Origin: Candidatus Andersenbacteria bacterium RIFCSPHIGHO2_02_FULL_45_11 | GTDB taxonomy: Bacteria > Patescibacteriota > Andersenbacteria > UBA10190 | DNA length: 13,182 bases | Direction of reading: 5' to 3' | Assembly: GCA_001817055.1 (NCBI GenBank) | Contig: MHHP01000038.1 | Span: forward strand, 4,580 to 17,761 | Shown: positions 1 to 7,573 of the stretch, piece after piece | Layout: each line of letters opens with the position of its first letter | How positions within the stretch are numbered: position 1 is the first letter of the stretch | Position numbers and translations under genes: made by a program | The notes under the pieces: generated by a model | Told to the model about the DNA's origin: nothing | The model's database searches: none | The model's input: only the letters and a program-made list of their open reading frames with translations

Positions 1-805
1 GCCCTCGAAACAGTATGGAGAGTATCTCGCCAGGAACGGCAAGCATAAAGTTTTTGAAGTTTTCCCACATGCCCGGCTTTTCTTTCTTTGCTTGGCCGGA
101 GATTTTTGCAATTTCTTTTTCTCCGCGCTTTTCCCAATCTTTAATAATGGCCGCATCTAACGGACGTACCATCACCTGAATCCAGAATTCTTCTCCCGCT
201 TCCACGTTGGTAAGCGCCTCCACGATAATTTGCATAGGGTCTACAAATGGCACTTCTTCCGCAAGCTTCGCTTCGAACTGGGGGTATGTTTTTATTGGCA
301 AGATATCATCATTAGTAAGTATCACATCCGATCCCCACATTTCGTATTTCTTGCGCAAGTCTTTGTAGCTGTATCGCTGAGTGTAGTCTTCTGTTTCTTG
401 AATATCTGCTTTCGGATATTGTCCGTATATAATTCCTTCAAACAGGCGCTTGTGCGCAGTAGGGACAACGATAATATATCTCACCGATTGCTGGGTACAG
501 TACAATTCAAAACTTGCCCACGGTTCCAGATATCCATCAAAGTACTTTTCATTAAAGTCAGGGCCCTTGTGAATTCCTCCCACGTATTCATACAGCACTT
601 CCATTGATTTCGGCGTTTCTTCCGTTTCGTCTGGTAGTTTAATTTCATAGAACGTCCATTCAATGGCGCTCACAAAATCAACCATCTTCATCACTAAATA
701 CGTTTTCCATGCAATCCAGAAAATCATCCAAACTACCAAAAGCCACCCCAGCGTTAAGATGGTGGGGCCAAATTGCTGCGCGAAGTCAGCAAAGGTATAT
801 AGCAT
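1..805 (-). CDS. Conserved membrane-anchored protein, 3' end cut by window edge
   Basis: An open frame starts at ATG (803-805) and runs off the left edge, giving 268 codons without a stop. The N-terminus (residues about 12-38) is one long hydrophobic segment rich in L, V, W and I, consistent with a single membrane anchor. The rest is soluble and acidic/aromatic, with recognisable stretches such as SAIEWTFYEIKLP (about 46-58), RYIIVVPTAHKRLFEGIIYGQYPKA and EDYTQRYSYKDL. I recall similar uncharacterised proteins from Parcubacteria, often near HerA/TraG-like ATPases; that is memory, not a search, and no function is assigned. The start lies 23 nt after the upstream regulator's stop, so the two are probably co-transcribed. 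A TACAAT sequence and an AAGGG lie within 14 nt upstream of the ATG, the AAGGG being too close to act as a normal Shine-Dalgarno. Confidence 0.75.
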   Translation of the reverse strand, partial: MLYTFADFAQQFGPTILTLGWLLVVWMIFWIAWKTYLVMKMVDFVSAIEWTFYEIKLPDETEETPKSMEVLYEYVGGIHKGPDFNEKYFDGYLEPWASFELYCTQQSVRYIIVVPTAHKRLFEGIIYGQYPKADIQETEDYTQRYSYKDLRKKYEMWGSDVILTNDDILPIKTYPQFEAKLAEEVPFVDPMQIIVEALTNVEAGEEFWIQVMVRPLDAAIIKDWEKRGEKEIAKISGQAKKEKPGMWENFKNFMLAVPGEILSILFRG

Positions 806-828
806 ACCCTTGCATTGTACTATAAAAA

Positions 829-1881
829 CTATTTCTTGAGTGTATACAAGTCTTTCCCTGCGCGATCAAATCGTTTGGTGTTTTGTAACGAGAGAAGAAT
901 TGTATTTTTCTTTACGATGCGTTGCTTTAAAACTTCATCAACAAGTTCTTGCTTGCTCATTGGTTTTGCTGCTGTTTCCAGAATAGATTCCAACACGTCG
1001 GCAACGGTGCCCGGTACGTAGCCCCACTCTTTCAGTCCGTATAGCCCACGGCCAACGAGTACGAATCGTCCATCTTTAATCAGCTCATTATGAACTGTTT
1101 GAGGGTTTGCCTTTTTATGGTCAAACTTTGCATCGTTGATCATTGTGGTAATCTCACGGAAATGAGCTGGGTTTCCACGGCGGCGTAGAACTGCAAATGC
1201 CTTATCACCAACTCCACGAGGAGAAGTTTCTGCCCATCCGATGAGTCCCCAGTCGCCAAATGCTGTAGGAGAAATATGCTTGCTCGCAGTAAGTGCAGCA
1301 TTGATGTGCGGATGTGTAACGCTGCCATGTAATTTCTGTTCAACCGCGCTTACTAGGTCTGCAAGTGCCATAGGAGCATTCTTTTCCTTCAGTACGTCCA
1401 TGGCGGTAAGTACAATTGATTCAATCTTGTCGTGCAACGATTCAGCGTGTTTCCAATGCGTTTCAAGCAGGTTATTTGCGACACCTTCGCTAAACTGTGG
1501 CAAAATCGTCAGGTAGAAATGCATGGTATGAGCAGAAACATCAGCGTTTGCCGTGTCTCGGACAATAGAAACTGCATGGTCTTCAGACAATAGCCCGCCA
1601 TGTTCTTGGAACATGTTCAAGAGCAACTTTTCGATGCTTACAAACAAATCTTTCATTGCGGTAAGCTCTTTCTTTGCATTTGCTTCAATTTGGCGTACTC
1701 GCTCACGGGTGATGCCATATTCTTTTCCAATGCTTTCTAGCGTTTCTTTTTCGTCCTTCCCAAGGCCAAAACGGCGGACAATAATGTCGCGGGAACGGGA
1801 ATCAAGGGCCTGTAATGCAGCATCCGTCAACTCATGAAAGTTGACTTGTGGCTGGGCTAGGCACTCTATTTCTGTGTTCAT
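829..1881 (-). CDS. Sigma-70 region 4 / HARE-HTH fusion, transcription regulator
   Basis: Predicted 350-aa DNA-binding regulator. Residues 26-75 match sigma-70 region 4, the -35-recognising helix-turn-helix: SRSRDIIVRRFGL, then ETLESIGKEYGITRERVRQIE, ending in the typical RVRQIE. Residues about 225-285 (AFAVLRRRGNPAHFREIT through GRGLYGL) look like a HARE-HTH winged-helix domain, the fold shared with the RNA polymerase delta subunit, and the C-terminal 60 residues look like a second degenerate winged helix. No sigma region 2 is present, so it is not a complete sigma factor; it may act as a polymerase-associated modulator (inference). The open frame extends upstream to 1968, but I prefer ATG 1881: it has AAAGG 5 nt upstream and the upstream extension is an unlikely hydrophobic stretch. 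An alternative start is ATG 1905. It follows murC by 107 nt and has its own promoter-like sequence. Confidence 0.8.
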   Translation of the reverse strand: MNTEIECLAQPQVNFHELTDAALQALDSRSRDIIVRRFGLGKDEKETLESIGKEYGITRERVRQIEANAKKELTAMKDLFVSIEKLLLNMFQEHGGLLSEDHAVSIVRDTANADVSAHTMHFYLTILPQFSEGVANNLLETHWKHAESLHDKIESIVLTAMDVLKEKNAPMALADLVSAVEQKLHGSVTHPHINAALTASKHISPTAFGDWGLIGWAETSPRGVGDKAFAVLRRRGNPAHFREITTMINDAKFDHKKANPQTVHNELIKDGRFVLVGRGLYGLKEWGYVPGTVADVLESILETAAKPMSKQELVDEVLKQRIVKKNTILLSLQNTKRFDRAGKDLYTLKK

Positions 1882-1888
1882 AAGAACC

Positions 1889-1917
1889 TTTGTAGCATAG
1901 GACATAAATATTGTCAA
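1889..1917 (-). promoter_or_regulatory. Putative promoter of the sigma4/HARE gene
   Basis: TTGACA at 1912-1917, a 17-nt spacer, and TACAAA at 1889-1894 preceded by TGC (extended -10). The -10 ends 7 nt before the ATG at 1881, so the transcript would start at or next to the start codon. The AAAGG that could serve as a ribosome binding site overlaps the -10 and would not be on this mRNA, only on read-through mRNA from murC. Confidence 0.45.
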
Positions 1918-1988
1918 TAAGATATGATATAACCAGTAACTATACGTACTAGCAAGAAACTTGTCCAATGCGGGTTTGGGCCTATTTG

Positions 1989-3251
1989 TCAGCGTTTATT
2001 GACAGTTTTACGAAGTTCTTCATCTAGGGACCCTGCACTAAATCCGATGGCAAGAACTGGTTTTGTGGATGTTTTCAGATGTTCTTGTAAGGCGCTCGAG
2101 AGCTCTGGTAGTTCTGCTGCATATGTAACCTGTTTTTTGCGTGCAATAAGAGTATCTCGCAGGCGTAGTGTATCTCGCATTGCATCTGAGTTGCCACGCC
2201 CTGCGGGAACGAACGGGGGCACAATAATAACGCTGTCGGCAGTAGATAGTGCATCTGCAAATTCATTGAAAAATGTATGCAGGCGAAGCGGCATGTGTGC
2301 TTCAAAAATGGCAATAATATGCGCATCTGGCCGTGCTATGCGGGAACCTGCAATCGTGGCTGTAATTTCGGTGGGATGGTGGCCATAGTCGGACCTCACT
2401 TCAATTCCCTCGTACGTTCCTAGCAATTCGAATCTGCGGGAAAGGCCAGGGAACGTAAGGAGAGATGTTCGAGCGGCATCGCGATTAATTCCCAATAATA
2501 CTGCCGCTTCGCATGCAAGCGCTGCGTTCATCTGCATATGATTGCCCGGTAGTGGTACTGAAATGTCGCGTGCAGCGTCTTCTTTTATTGCCATAGTATC
2601 TGTTGGCCAAGCAACGCCCGGATGCTGCTCTTGTACGTGTTGTGGCGTAATCACTGTTCCGCTTGATTGCAGACGAGCAATAAATTCCGTATACGCGTGC
2701 TCGGTATCTTCGATTGAAGAAAATGCATCAGGATGGTCAAAATCTATAGATGTTATGAGAATATGTGCCGGAGTTAGTTCTAAGAAGTGGCGTCGATATT
2801 CATCTGCTTCAACAATAAAGTATTTACTTGTTCCAACTCTTGCGTGCTCGCCTGGAAGCGTCGGCATATTCGCACCTACAAGAACTGTTGGGTCGATATC
2901 ATTCTCGATTGCAATGTGTGCCAAAAATGCAGTAGTAGAAGATTTTCCGTGTGTACCTGTAATTGCAATGGTTGTGTAGTTAGCGGAAAATTCTCCCAAC
3001 GCTTGTTGGTATGAAGCCTCACGTACGCTATGTTTGCGCGCCTGCATCCTTAGTGCATGATCTTCTGGCACGGCATCTGAATAGATAACTCGATCAGAAG
3101 TTGTAAGCGCAGAGGCAGCTTCTTCTAGTGAGCACTTCGTATTATGTGAATTGTCGTCGTATCCGATGATGGTTTCGCCTTTCTGTTCTAATAGATACGC
3201 AAGGCCGCGCATGCCAGACCCACCAATGCCAAGAAAAAGAGATGTTCTCAT
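1989..3251 (-). CDS. murC: UDP-N-acetylmuramate--L-alanine ligase (MurC)
   Basis: Cytoplasmic ATP-dependent ligase that adds L-Ala to UDP-MurNAc, the first amino acid of the peptidoglycan stem. It has 420 aa, slightly short for the family (about 440-490). The N-terminal Rossmann motif is GIGGSGM (8-14). The ATP P-loop GTHGKSSTT is at 99-107, followed by the central-domain acidic motif EADEY (148-152), GNHMQMNAALA (236-246), SRRFE (271-275) and the MurC-characteristic DYGHHPTEI (288-296). The usual FQPHRYSR motif near 315-325 is altered to FEAHMPLR, as can occur in divergent CPR enzymes. It starts 14 nt after the murG stop with no clear Shine-Dalgarno, so translation is probably coupled within the ftsW-murG-murC unit. 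Confidence 0.93.
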   Translation of the reverse strand: MRTSLFLGIGGSGMRGLAYLLEQKGETIIGYDDNSHNTKCSLEEAASALTTSDRVIYSDAVPEDHALRMQARKHSVREASYQQALGEFSANYTTIAITGTHGKSSTTAFLAHIAIENDIDPTVLVGANMPTLPGEHARVGTSKYFIVEADEYRRHFLELTPAHILITSIDFDHPDAFSSIEDTEHAYTEFIARLQSSGTVITPQHVQEQHPGVAWPTDTMAIKEDAARDISVPLPGNHMQMNAALACEAAVLLGINRDAARTSLLTFPGLSRRFELLGTYEGIEVRSDYGHHPTEITATIAGSRIARPDAHIIAIFEAHMPLRLHTFFNEFADALSTADSVIIVPPFVPAGRGNSDAMRDTLRLRDTLIARKKQVTYAAELPELSSALQEHLKTSTKPVLAIGFSAGSLDEELRKTVNKR

Positions 3252-3265
3252 GGTGGGAGTATGCC

Positions 3266-4438
3266 CTATTTTTTCGCGGGCCGAAAGCCGCTGGCAAGCT
3301 GCATAGCAAGCTTTGCAATATCGAGTGCAGCATTGGGGAAATCAAGGGCCTCCAAATTTGTTGCAAGCGTGGCACGCAGCTCTGTGTCTGTAACAAGCCG
3401 TACAACGCTTTGCTTTACCAGGTTTGGGCTCACGTTAGTGGGGTCAAGCACTAGCGCACCTCCCGCCGCTTCAAACGCTAAGGCATTCTTGCGCTGATGA
3501 TCGTTTGCAGAAGATGATAGCGGAATAATGAGCGACGGAATACGAAGCCGAGCAATTTCTGCAAGGCTGGATGCTCCTGCACGAGTTAACGCTGCATCCG
3601 CTGCAGACAATGCCATCGTCATCTGGTTTGTTAAGTATGCGTATGGCTTATACCTCGTTTTGTTCGAAGAATTCGCAAGAAATTCAGCAGCAACTTTAGT
3701 AACAGCTTCGTAATGCAACTGCCCAGTAATATGGATAACGGCAGTGTGCTCCACAATATCGGCAATGCACGCAAGCAGTGCCTCGTTAATCTGCTCGGCT
3801 CCTTGGCTGCCACCCATTACTAAAAGAACGGGCGTATCGGGAGAAAATCCAAATGATTGTTTTGCAGTCGCTTTTTGGTTTGCAGATACGAACATCCGTA
3901 TTGGAGTACCTGTCACAAATAATTTAGAGGGCCATGCAGCAAAATATTCGCGTGCAACAGCAAACCCAAGCGTGATAGCAGAAGCAAAGCGCGCAAGGAA
4001 CATGTTTGATGAGCCAGGTACTACGTCTGATTCGTGCAATAAAATAGGAATGCGGTACAACACTGCCGCAAGGCATGTAGGTACGCTTGCGTATCCACCT
4101 TTACTCAACACTGCATCTGGCATAATCTTCCACATTCTCCAAAACGCCATTGCAATGCCAAGTGGTAGGTAGTAGGTGGCATCAATAATATTTTTGAGCG
4201 AAAAGTATCTGCGTCGTTTACCAGACGGGATATGGTAAGCAGGTACGTCGTATTGTTTAAACAGCACTTCGCCTTCTGGTGTTGTTACGCCCAGGAAAAA
4301 AATCTCAAGCTCATTCGGCTCTAGAAAATCCGGTAGTGACGCTTTATCGGTTACGTGTGAAGTCCTCAGTGCTTCTATAATAGACTCAAATGGCATCACG
4401 TGCCCTCCCGTTCCTCCGCCCGTAAGTACAATTCGCAT
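3266..4438 (-). CDS. murG: UDP-GlcNAc:undecaprenyl-PP-MurNAc-pentapeptide GlcNAc transferase (MurG)
   Basis: Peripheral membrane GT28 glycosyltransferase that converts lipid I to lipid II on the inner face of the membrane. It has 390 aa. The N-terminal glycine-rich loop TGGGTGGHVMP is at 6-16; LSKGGYASVP (111-120) and LLHESDVVPG (133-142) are typical of the acceptor-binding domain. In the C-terminal nucleotide-sugar domain are MGGSQGAEQIN (208-218), LTRAGASSLAEI (284-295) and the DHQRKNA helix (313-319). About 20 extra residues between the first helix and second strand (30-50) make it a little longer than E. coli MurG. The start lies 2 nt after the ftsW stop, with no Shine-Dalgarno, so coupled translation is likely. 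Confidence 0.93.
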   Translation of the reverse strand: MRIVLTGGGTGGHVMPFESIIEALRTSHVTDKASLPDFLEPNELEIFFLGVTTPEGEVLFKQYDVPAYHIPSGKRRRYFSLKNIIDATYYLPLGIAMAFWRMWKIMPDAVLSKGGYASVPTCLAAVLYRIPILLHESDVVPGSSNMFLARFASAITLGFAVAREYFAAWPSKLFVTGTPIRMFVSANQKATAKQSFGFSPDTPVLLVMGGSQGAEQINEALLACIADIVEHTAVIHITGQLHYEAVTKVAAEFLANSSNKTRYKPYAYLTNQMTMALSAADAALTRAGASSLAEIARLRIPSLIIPLSSSANDHQRKNALAFEAAGGALVLDPTNVSPNLVKQSVVRLVTDTELRATLATNLEALDFPNAALDIAKLAMQLASGFRPAKK

Positions 4439-4440
4439 AG

Positions 4441-5541
4441 CTAGTCAGAAGTATACCGCGAAATATTTAAAAGTACTCCCGAAGCAAATAGGAGGCTCAC
4501 CATCGCTGTCCCCCCGTAGCTGATAAAGGGAAGTGGAATTCCAGTAAGGGGTGTAATGGCAAGTACGGATGCAATATTTACAAATGCTTGAACTGTTATC
4601 CACGAGGTAATGCCCGTTGCCAGTAGCCGCCCAAACATATCAGGCGCTTTCCCTGCAATGCTATATCCGCGATAGGCAATCAGGGCGAATGCGCCCAATA
4701 CTAGTAAAACTCTAAAGAATCCAAGCTCCTCTGCCGTTACAGCAAAAACAGTATCTCCCATCGGTTCTGGCAAGTACGTATATTTTTGGCGACTTCTTCC
4801 AAAGCCCAACCCCCATAAGCCTCCTGTCCCCACTGCAAGCAGTGCCTGGTTAATCTGATATCCTATGCCTTGCGGATCAAGCTCAGGGTGTAAATACACG
4901 AACAGCCGATTGAGTCGATATGTCGCGGTGCTTATTAATATGGAAAATCCTGCCAATCCCAACAGGCCAATGAATGACAAATGGCGAATCCGGAAGCCTG
5001 CAGCAAATACCATCGTAAGAGAAATTGCCGCAACGGCAAATAATGTTCCAATGTCTGGTTGCAAAATAATAAGGACCGCAATAATGGACGTGATAATTAA
5101 AAACGGAACAACACTTTTTTTAAAGTCTCGAATATCTTTCCCCTTTCGCTCTAGTAGGGCTGCTAAGTAAATAATGATGCCTAGCTTTGCAAACTCGCTA
5201 GGTTGAATAGTAAAAGAGCCAACTCCAATCCATCGCGTTGCACCGCCGGACGCCAATCGTAAGCCGGGAACGAATACGAGAATAAGCAGTACGATTACGC
5301 ATAAGATAGCAGGCACGGCAAATGCTCGTAGTTTTCCATAAGGAATAAAGAGGCCTGCAAGAAATGCTACGCATCCAAACCCAATTCCGTAGATGAGTTG
5401 ATGTTTAAAAAAGAAAAACGGATCTCCACGCAAATCACCTAATACAGAAGACGCCGACCCCACCATCATCAGCCCAAACATAGTCAGCGCAAAAATAGTA
5501 ATCAGAAGAACTAAATCCGCGTGTTTCGCAGGCGAAGGCAT
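4441..5541 (-). CDS. ftsW: SEDS-family peptidoglycan polymerase / cell-division protein FtsW
   Basis: Integral membrane glycan polymerase of the SEDS family that acts on lipid II with a cognate class B PBP. It has 366 aa, almost all hydrophobic, with about ten membrane segments. Family hallmarks: LASGGATRWIGVGSFTIQPSEF (about 95-116), ILQPDIGT (about 160), the extracellular loop GLGFGRSRQKYTYLPEPMGD with FAVTAEELGF, and the C-terminal PLTGIPLPFISYGG. Placement next to murG/murC and downstream of mraY/murD supports FtsW rather than RodA, though sequence alone does not fully separate them. No Shine-Dalgarno precedes the ATG; an extended -10 box ends 7 nt before it, so the mRNA may be leaderless. 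An upstream terminator after the XRE gene isolates it from the murD side. Confidence 0.92.
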   Translation of the reverse strand: MPSPAKHADLVLLITIFALTMFGLMMVGSASSVLGDLRGDPFFFFKHQLIYGIGFGCVAFLAGLFIPYGKLRAFAVPAILCVIVLLILVFVPGLRLASGGATRWIGVGSFTIQPSEFAKLGIIIYLAALLERKGKDIRDFKKSVVPFLIITSIIAVLIILQPDIGTLFAVAAISLTMVFAAGFRIRHLSFIGLLGLAGFSILISTATYRLNRLFVYLHPELDPQGIGYQINQALLAVGTGGLWGLGFGRSRQKYTYLPEPMGDTVFAVTAEELGFFRVLLVLGAFALIAYRGYSIAGKAPDMFGRLLATGITSWITVQAFVNIASVLAITPLTGIPLPFISYGGTAMVSLLFASGVLLNISRYTSD

Positions 5542-5548
5542 ATAAAGA

Positions 5549-5577
5549 ATTATAACACGTTACGCCACATTCCAAGG
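5549..5577 (-). promoter_or_regulatory. Putative ftsW promoter, extended -10
   Basis: A consensus TATAAT (5549-5554) is preceded by TGT, giving an extended -10; the -35 region (around 5570-5577) is weak. The -10 ends 7 nt before the ftsW ATG. A second TATAAT is at 5616-5621, also with a poor -35. Since a terminator precedes this region, ftsW-murG-murC needs a start here. Confidence 0.5.
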
Positions 5578-5644
5578 CTTCTCCTTAGAATTGCGTCCTT
5601 ACGGCCTATAGACGCATTATAGCGCGTATGAATAATTTGATTAG

Positions 5645-5674
5645 AAAAAAAGAACCCCCGATGTACTAGGGGGG
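5645..5674 (-). terminator. Intrinsic terminator after the XRE regulator
   Basis: On the minus strand a five-C/five-G stem (5669-5673 with 5655-5659, 9-nt loop) is followed by TTCTTTTTTT. It lies 17 nt past the regulator's stop codon and would end its transcript before ftsW. Confidence 0.75.
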
Positions 5675-5690
5675 ATGAAATGTTTGAAGG

Positions 5691-6032
5691 TTATTCCTCA
5701 GCTTCATTTTTTTCTTGTTGTTCTATTCTCCATATCCTGTACTCGGTTTCGTTAATGAGCTCATCAAGTAGTTCCTCTTCTGATTTTTCGGAGTCTCTTT
5801 CGATTCCTTGTGCGCACTTTAGTATCTTTGCTTCGGGCATCCTTAGTACTTTGCAATATGCCGCGAGAAGTTCAGGGGTAAATACATATGCGTCGTTCTC
5901 AATATTTTGTATGTCATGAAGTGCCACTGGTTTATCGAGTTCGACACTTAGAAAACCCGCAACATCTTGTTGCGTCATGCGCCTTATAACCCTGGCGACA
6001 TGTAGTGCAGATCCAAGATATCGAATATCCAT
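5691..6032 (-). CDS. XRE/Cro-type helix-turn-helix regulator with acidic C-terminus
   Basis: A 113-aa DNA-binding protein. Residues about 9-72 form a Cro/CI-type five-helix HTH: ARVIRRMTQQDVAGFLS is helix 1-2, ALHDIQNIEND is the recognition-helix region, and TPELLAAYCKVLRMPEAKIL is the closing helices. Residues 76-113 are strongly acidic and probably helical (SEKSEEELLDELINETEY), suggesting a dimer or partner-binding tail. ATG 6032 has AAAAAGGG 8 nt upstream. The gene sits alone between murD and ftsW with its own promoter, a perfect palindrome over the -10, and its own terminator, so it is an independent, probably autoregulated insertion in the dcw cluster. The targets, which might include the CRISPR island or the flanking mur genes, are unknown. 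Confidence 0.8.
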   Translation of the reverse strand: MDIRYLGSALHVARVIRRMTQQDVAGFLSVELDKPVALHDIQNIENDAYVFTPELLAAYCKVLRMPEAKILKCAQGIERDSEKSEEELLDELINETEYRIWRIEQQEKNEAEE

Positions 6033-6060
6033 ATGAGTGACCCTTTTTGCGAAAGGTGCG

Positions 6061-6089
6061 AAAGTACAATCTTGATGTTATTGTACTTT
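6061..6089. promoter_or_regulatory. Perfect palindromic operator for the XRE regulator
   Basis: AAAGTACAAT (6061-6070) and ATTGTACTTT (6080-6089) are exact reverse complements separated by 9 nt, a 29-bp dyad. The right arm contains the regulator gene's -10 hexamer. Dyads of this size over a promoter are typical of Cro/CI-family autoregulation; binding is inferred. Confidence 0.65.
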
Positions 6090-6107
6090 GATTGTTCTAA
6101 AATGCAA
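6080..6107 (-). promoter_or_regulatory. Promoter of the XRE regulator
   Basis: TTGCAT (6102-6107), 16-nt spacer, TACAAT (6080-6085). It lies in the short gap after the murD stop. The resulting leader (about 40 nt) carries CCTTT and AAAAAGG, which could pair and partly hide the ribosome binding site. Confidence 0.6.
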
Positions 6108-6113
6108 GAGTGT

Positions 6114-7538
6114 TTATAACAATTCAACTGCCCGAATAAACGCATTTCCTCTATTAAATTCATGAAGAAATAATCCGAAGCTGGTGGCTCCTGGGGATAG
6201 AAGAACGGTATCGCCAGGTTGTGCCAAGTCTGCAGCAGTTTGAACAGCTTCGTCCATTGTTGCTGCGTCATGTGATGATGCGTTCGTAGTAGGAATAACA
6301 GTTGCTTTCATTCTCTCTGTTGCAGTACCCGGCAGCCATATGAGGTGCTTAATATTTGGATATGCTTTAATTGCCTGTGCAAGCTCTTCGAACTCTAGAG
6401 CCTTATCGCTTCCGCCGATAATCAAAATCAGTGGTTTATTGCAGTATGCAGATAGCGCTGCAATAGTTGCATCTGGCATGGTTGCAGCAGAATCATTTAC
6501 ATAATCAACCCCATTCACAGTGCGTACCAGTTGCAAGCGATGTGCAAGATCGGGAATACTTGCAACTGCAGCAAGAATGTCTTCTTTGGAATATTCCCGA
6601 AGTAATGCAATCAAAATCGCCGGTAGCTTATTGCGCAGTTCGTGCGGTGCGCGGTGAGGAATGTCGGAGACGGAACAGAATTTCTCCCCCTTGGATAAGG
6701 GGGAGTCCCCGCTCGCAGCGGGGGTGGGGGTGCGTACGAACACGTCGTCTCCATCTACCCATATCCCCTTTTCACCATCTTGTAATGGCCTCAACGAATA
6801 CCAATACAACTGCCCCCGCACAGCATCTTCCCAAGTCCTAATCCGCTCATCGTCTGCATTCAAAATTGCAATATCTTTCTTGGTTTGATCTTTGATAATT
6901 TGCTTCTTTACTTCTATATATTCATCGAACGATGAGTATGTATTTAAATGATCGCGATATAGCGATGTGCAAATCGCAATATGTGGGCTGATCTTTTTTT
7001 CTTGCAACGCTTCCAGCCTCCAGCTAGAAATTTCAAATACAACCGGAGTGGCTGCAGTAATTTCTTCAAGCATCCCAAGTGGAGATATTCCATCAATACC
7101 AATTGCAACCGTTTTTCGATCAAGCGCTCCGAGCACATGCGCAATTGCACTTGAAGTAGTTGTTTTCCCCTTGGAGCCAGTAATGCCGATTACGTCTTGG
7201 CTTGGGCAATGCACAAAAAATAAACTGCTATCCAGTTCAACTGGTATACCAGCGGCTCGGGCACGTTCTATAATAGGCGCTTTGCGAGGTACTGCAGGAT
7301 TACGCACCAACATATCTATGCCATCTAAACTCAACTCATCCTGATTTCCAAAATGGAACGTAATATTCGGAATACCCCTAAGTTTTTCAACCGAGGATGA
7401 GAGCTGTTCTGCTGTCTTTGTATCTGAAATAGTAATAGTAGCGCCCTGCCTACCCGGCAGGCAGGCTTGCTTCGCAAGCCCTTCAATCGTTCCAATAGCT
7501 CCCCCATGAAGGGCCAGGCCGAGAACTAACACATTCAT
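6114..7538 (-). CDS. murD: UDP-N-acetylmuramoyl-L-alanine--D-glutamate ligase (MurD)
   Basis: Cytoplasmic ATP-dependent ligase that adds D-Glu to UDP-MurNAc-L-Ala. It has 474 aa from ATG 7538. Motifs: N-terminal LGLALHGGA (7-15), P-loop GITGSKGKTTT (118-128), FEISSWRLE (168-176), YRDHLNTY (194-201), HELRN (299-303), NDSAATMPDATIAAL (348-362), GGSDK (375-379) and SPGATSFGLF (448-457) with FNRG. The frame is open upstream to 7586, but ATG 7538 begins exactly at the Rossmann strand MNVLVLG and has a promoter 6 nt upstream, so I choose it. Two in-frame insertions of palindromic repeat DNA stand out: residues about 25-31 (ACLPGRQ), just after the first helix, and about 270-292 (PTPAASGDSPLSKGEKF...), in a loop of the central domain. 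Both avoid catalytic motifs, so the enzyme is probably active. Confidence 0.92.
   Translation of the reverse strand: MNVLVLGLALHGGAIGTIEGLAKQACLPGRQGATITISDTKTAEQLSSSVEKLRGIPNITFHFGNQDELSLDGIDMLVRNPAVPRKAPIIERARAAGIPVELDSSLFFVHCPSQDVIGITGSKGKTTTSSAIAHVLGALDRKTVAIGIDGISPLGMLEEITAATPVVFEISSWRLEALQEKKISPHIAICTSLYRDHLNTYSSFDEYIEVKKQIIKDQTKKDIAILNADDERIRTWEDAVRGQLYWYSLRPLQDGEKGIWVDGDDVFVRTPTPAASGDSPLSKGEKFCSVSDIPHRAPHELRNKLPAILIALLREYSKEDILAAVASIPDLAHRLQLVRTVNGVDYVNDSAATMPDATIAALSAYCNKPLILIIGGSDKALEFEELAQAIKAYPNIKHLIWLPGTATERMKATVIPTTNASSHDAATMDEAVQTAADLAQPGDTVLLSPGATSFGLFLHEFNRGNAFIRAVELL
6684..6732. repeat. GC-rich double-hairpin repeat inserted in murD
   Basis: Two adjacent perfect hairpins: a 9-bp stem (6684-6692 with 6697-6705, loop GGAT) and a 7-bp stem (6707-6713 with 6717-6723, loop CGC), followed by a G-rich tail. 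Translated in murD as TPAASGDSPLSKGE. I recall CCCCCTT...AAGGGGG palindromes and SPLSKGE peptides as dispersed repeats in CPR and other genomes; copy number here is unverified. Confidence 0.7.
7445..7480. repeat. CCTGCC/GGCAGG palindromic repeat inserted in murD
   Basis: CCTGCC (7445-7450) and GGCAGG (7456-7461) flank TACCC, followed at once by a perfect 7-bp hairpin (7464-7470 with 7474-7480, loop TTC). Translated as QACLPGRQG, where homologues would be expected to read straight through the first helix/second strand junction. This resembles the CCTGCCTnCCGGCAGG-type dispersed element I recall from Parcubacteria. Confidence 0.7.
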
Positions 7539-7544
7539 GGAAAA

Positions 7545-7573
7545 ACTATATACCGCTCTTGACTTTATTTCAA
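7545..7573 (-). promoter_or_regulatory. murD promoter, leaderless arrangement
   Basis: TTGAAA (7568-7573), 17-nt spacer, TATAGT (7545-7550). Only 6 nt separate the -10 from ATG 7538 and no Shine-Dalgarno is present, so the mRNA should begin at or beside the start codon. It gives murD a start independent of mraY, as needed since the CRISPR island separates them. Confidence 0.6.

Noticed and set aside
230..607. Plus-strand 125-aa open frame
   Set aside because: It lies antisense to the membrane-protein gene on the minus strand, whose uninterrupted 268-codon frame has coherent protein-like composition.
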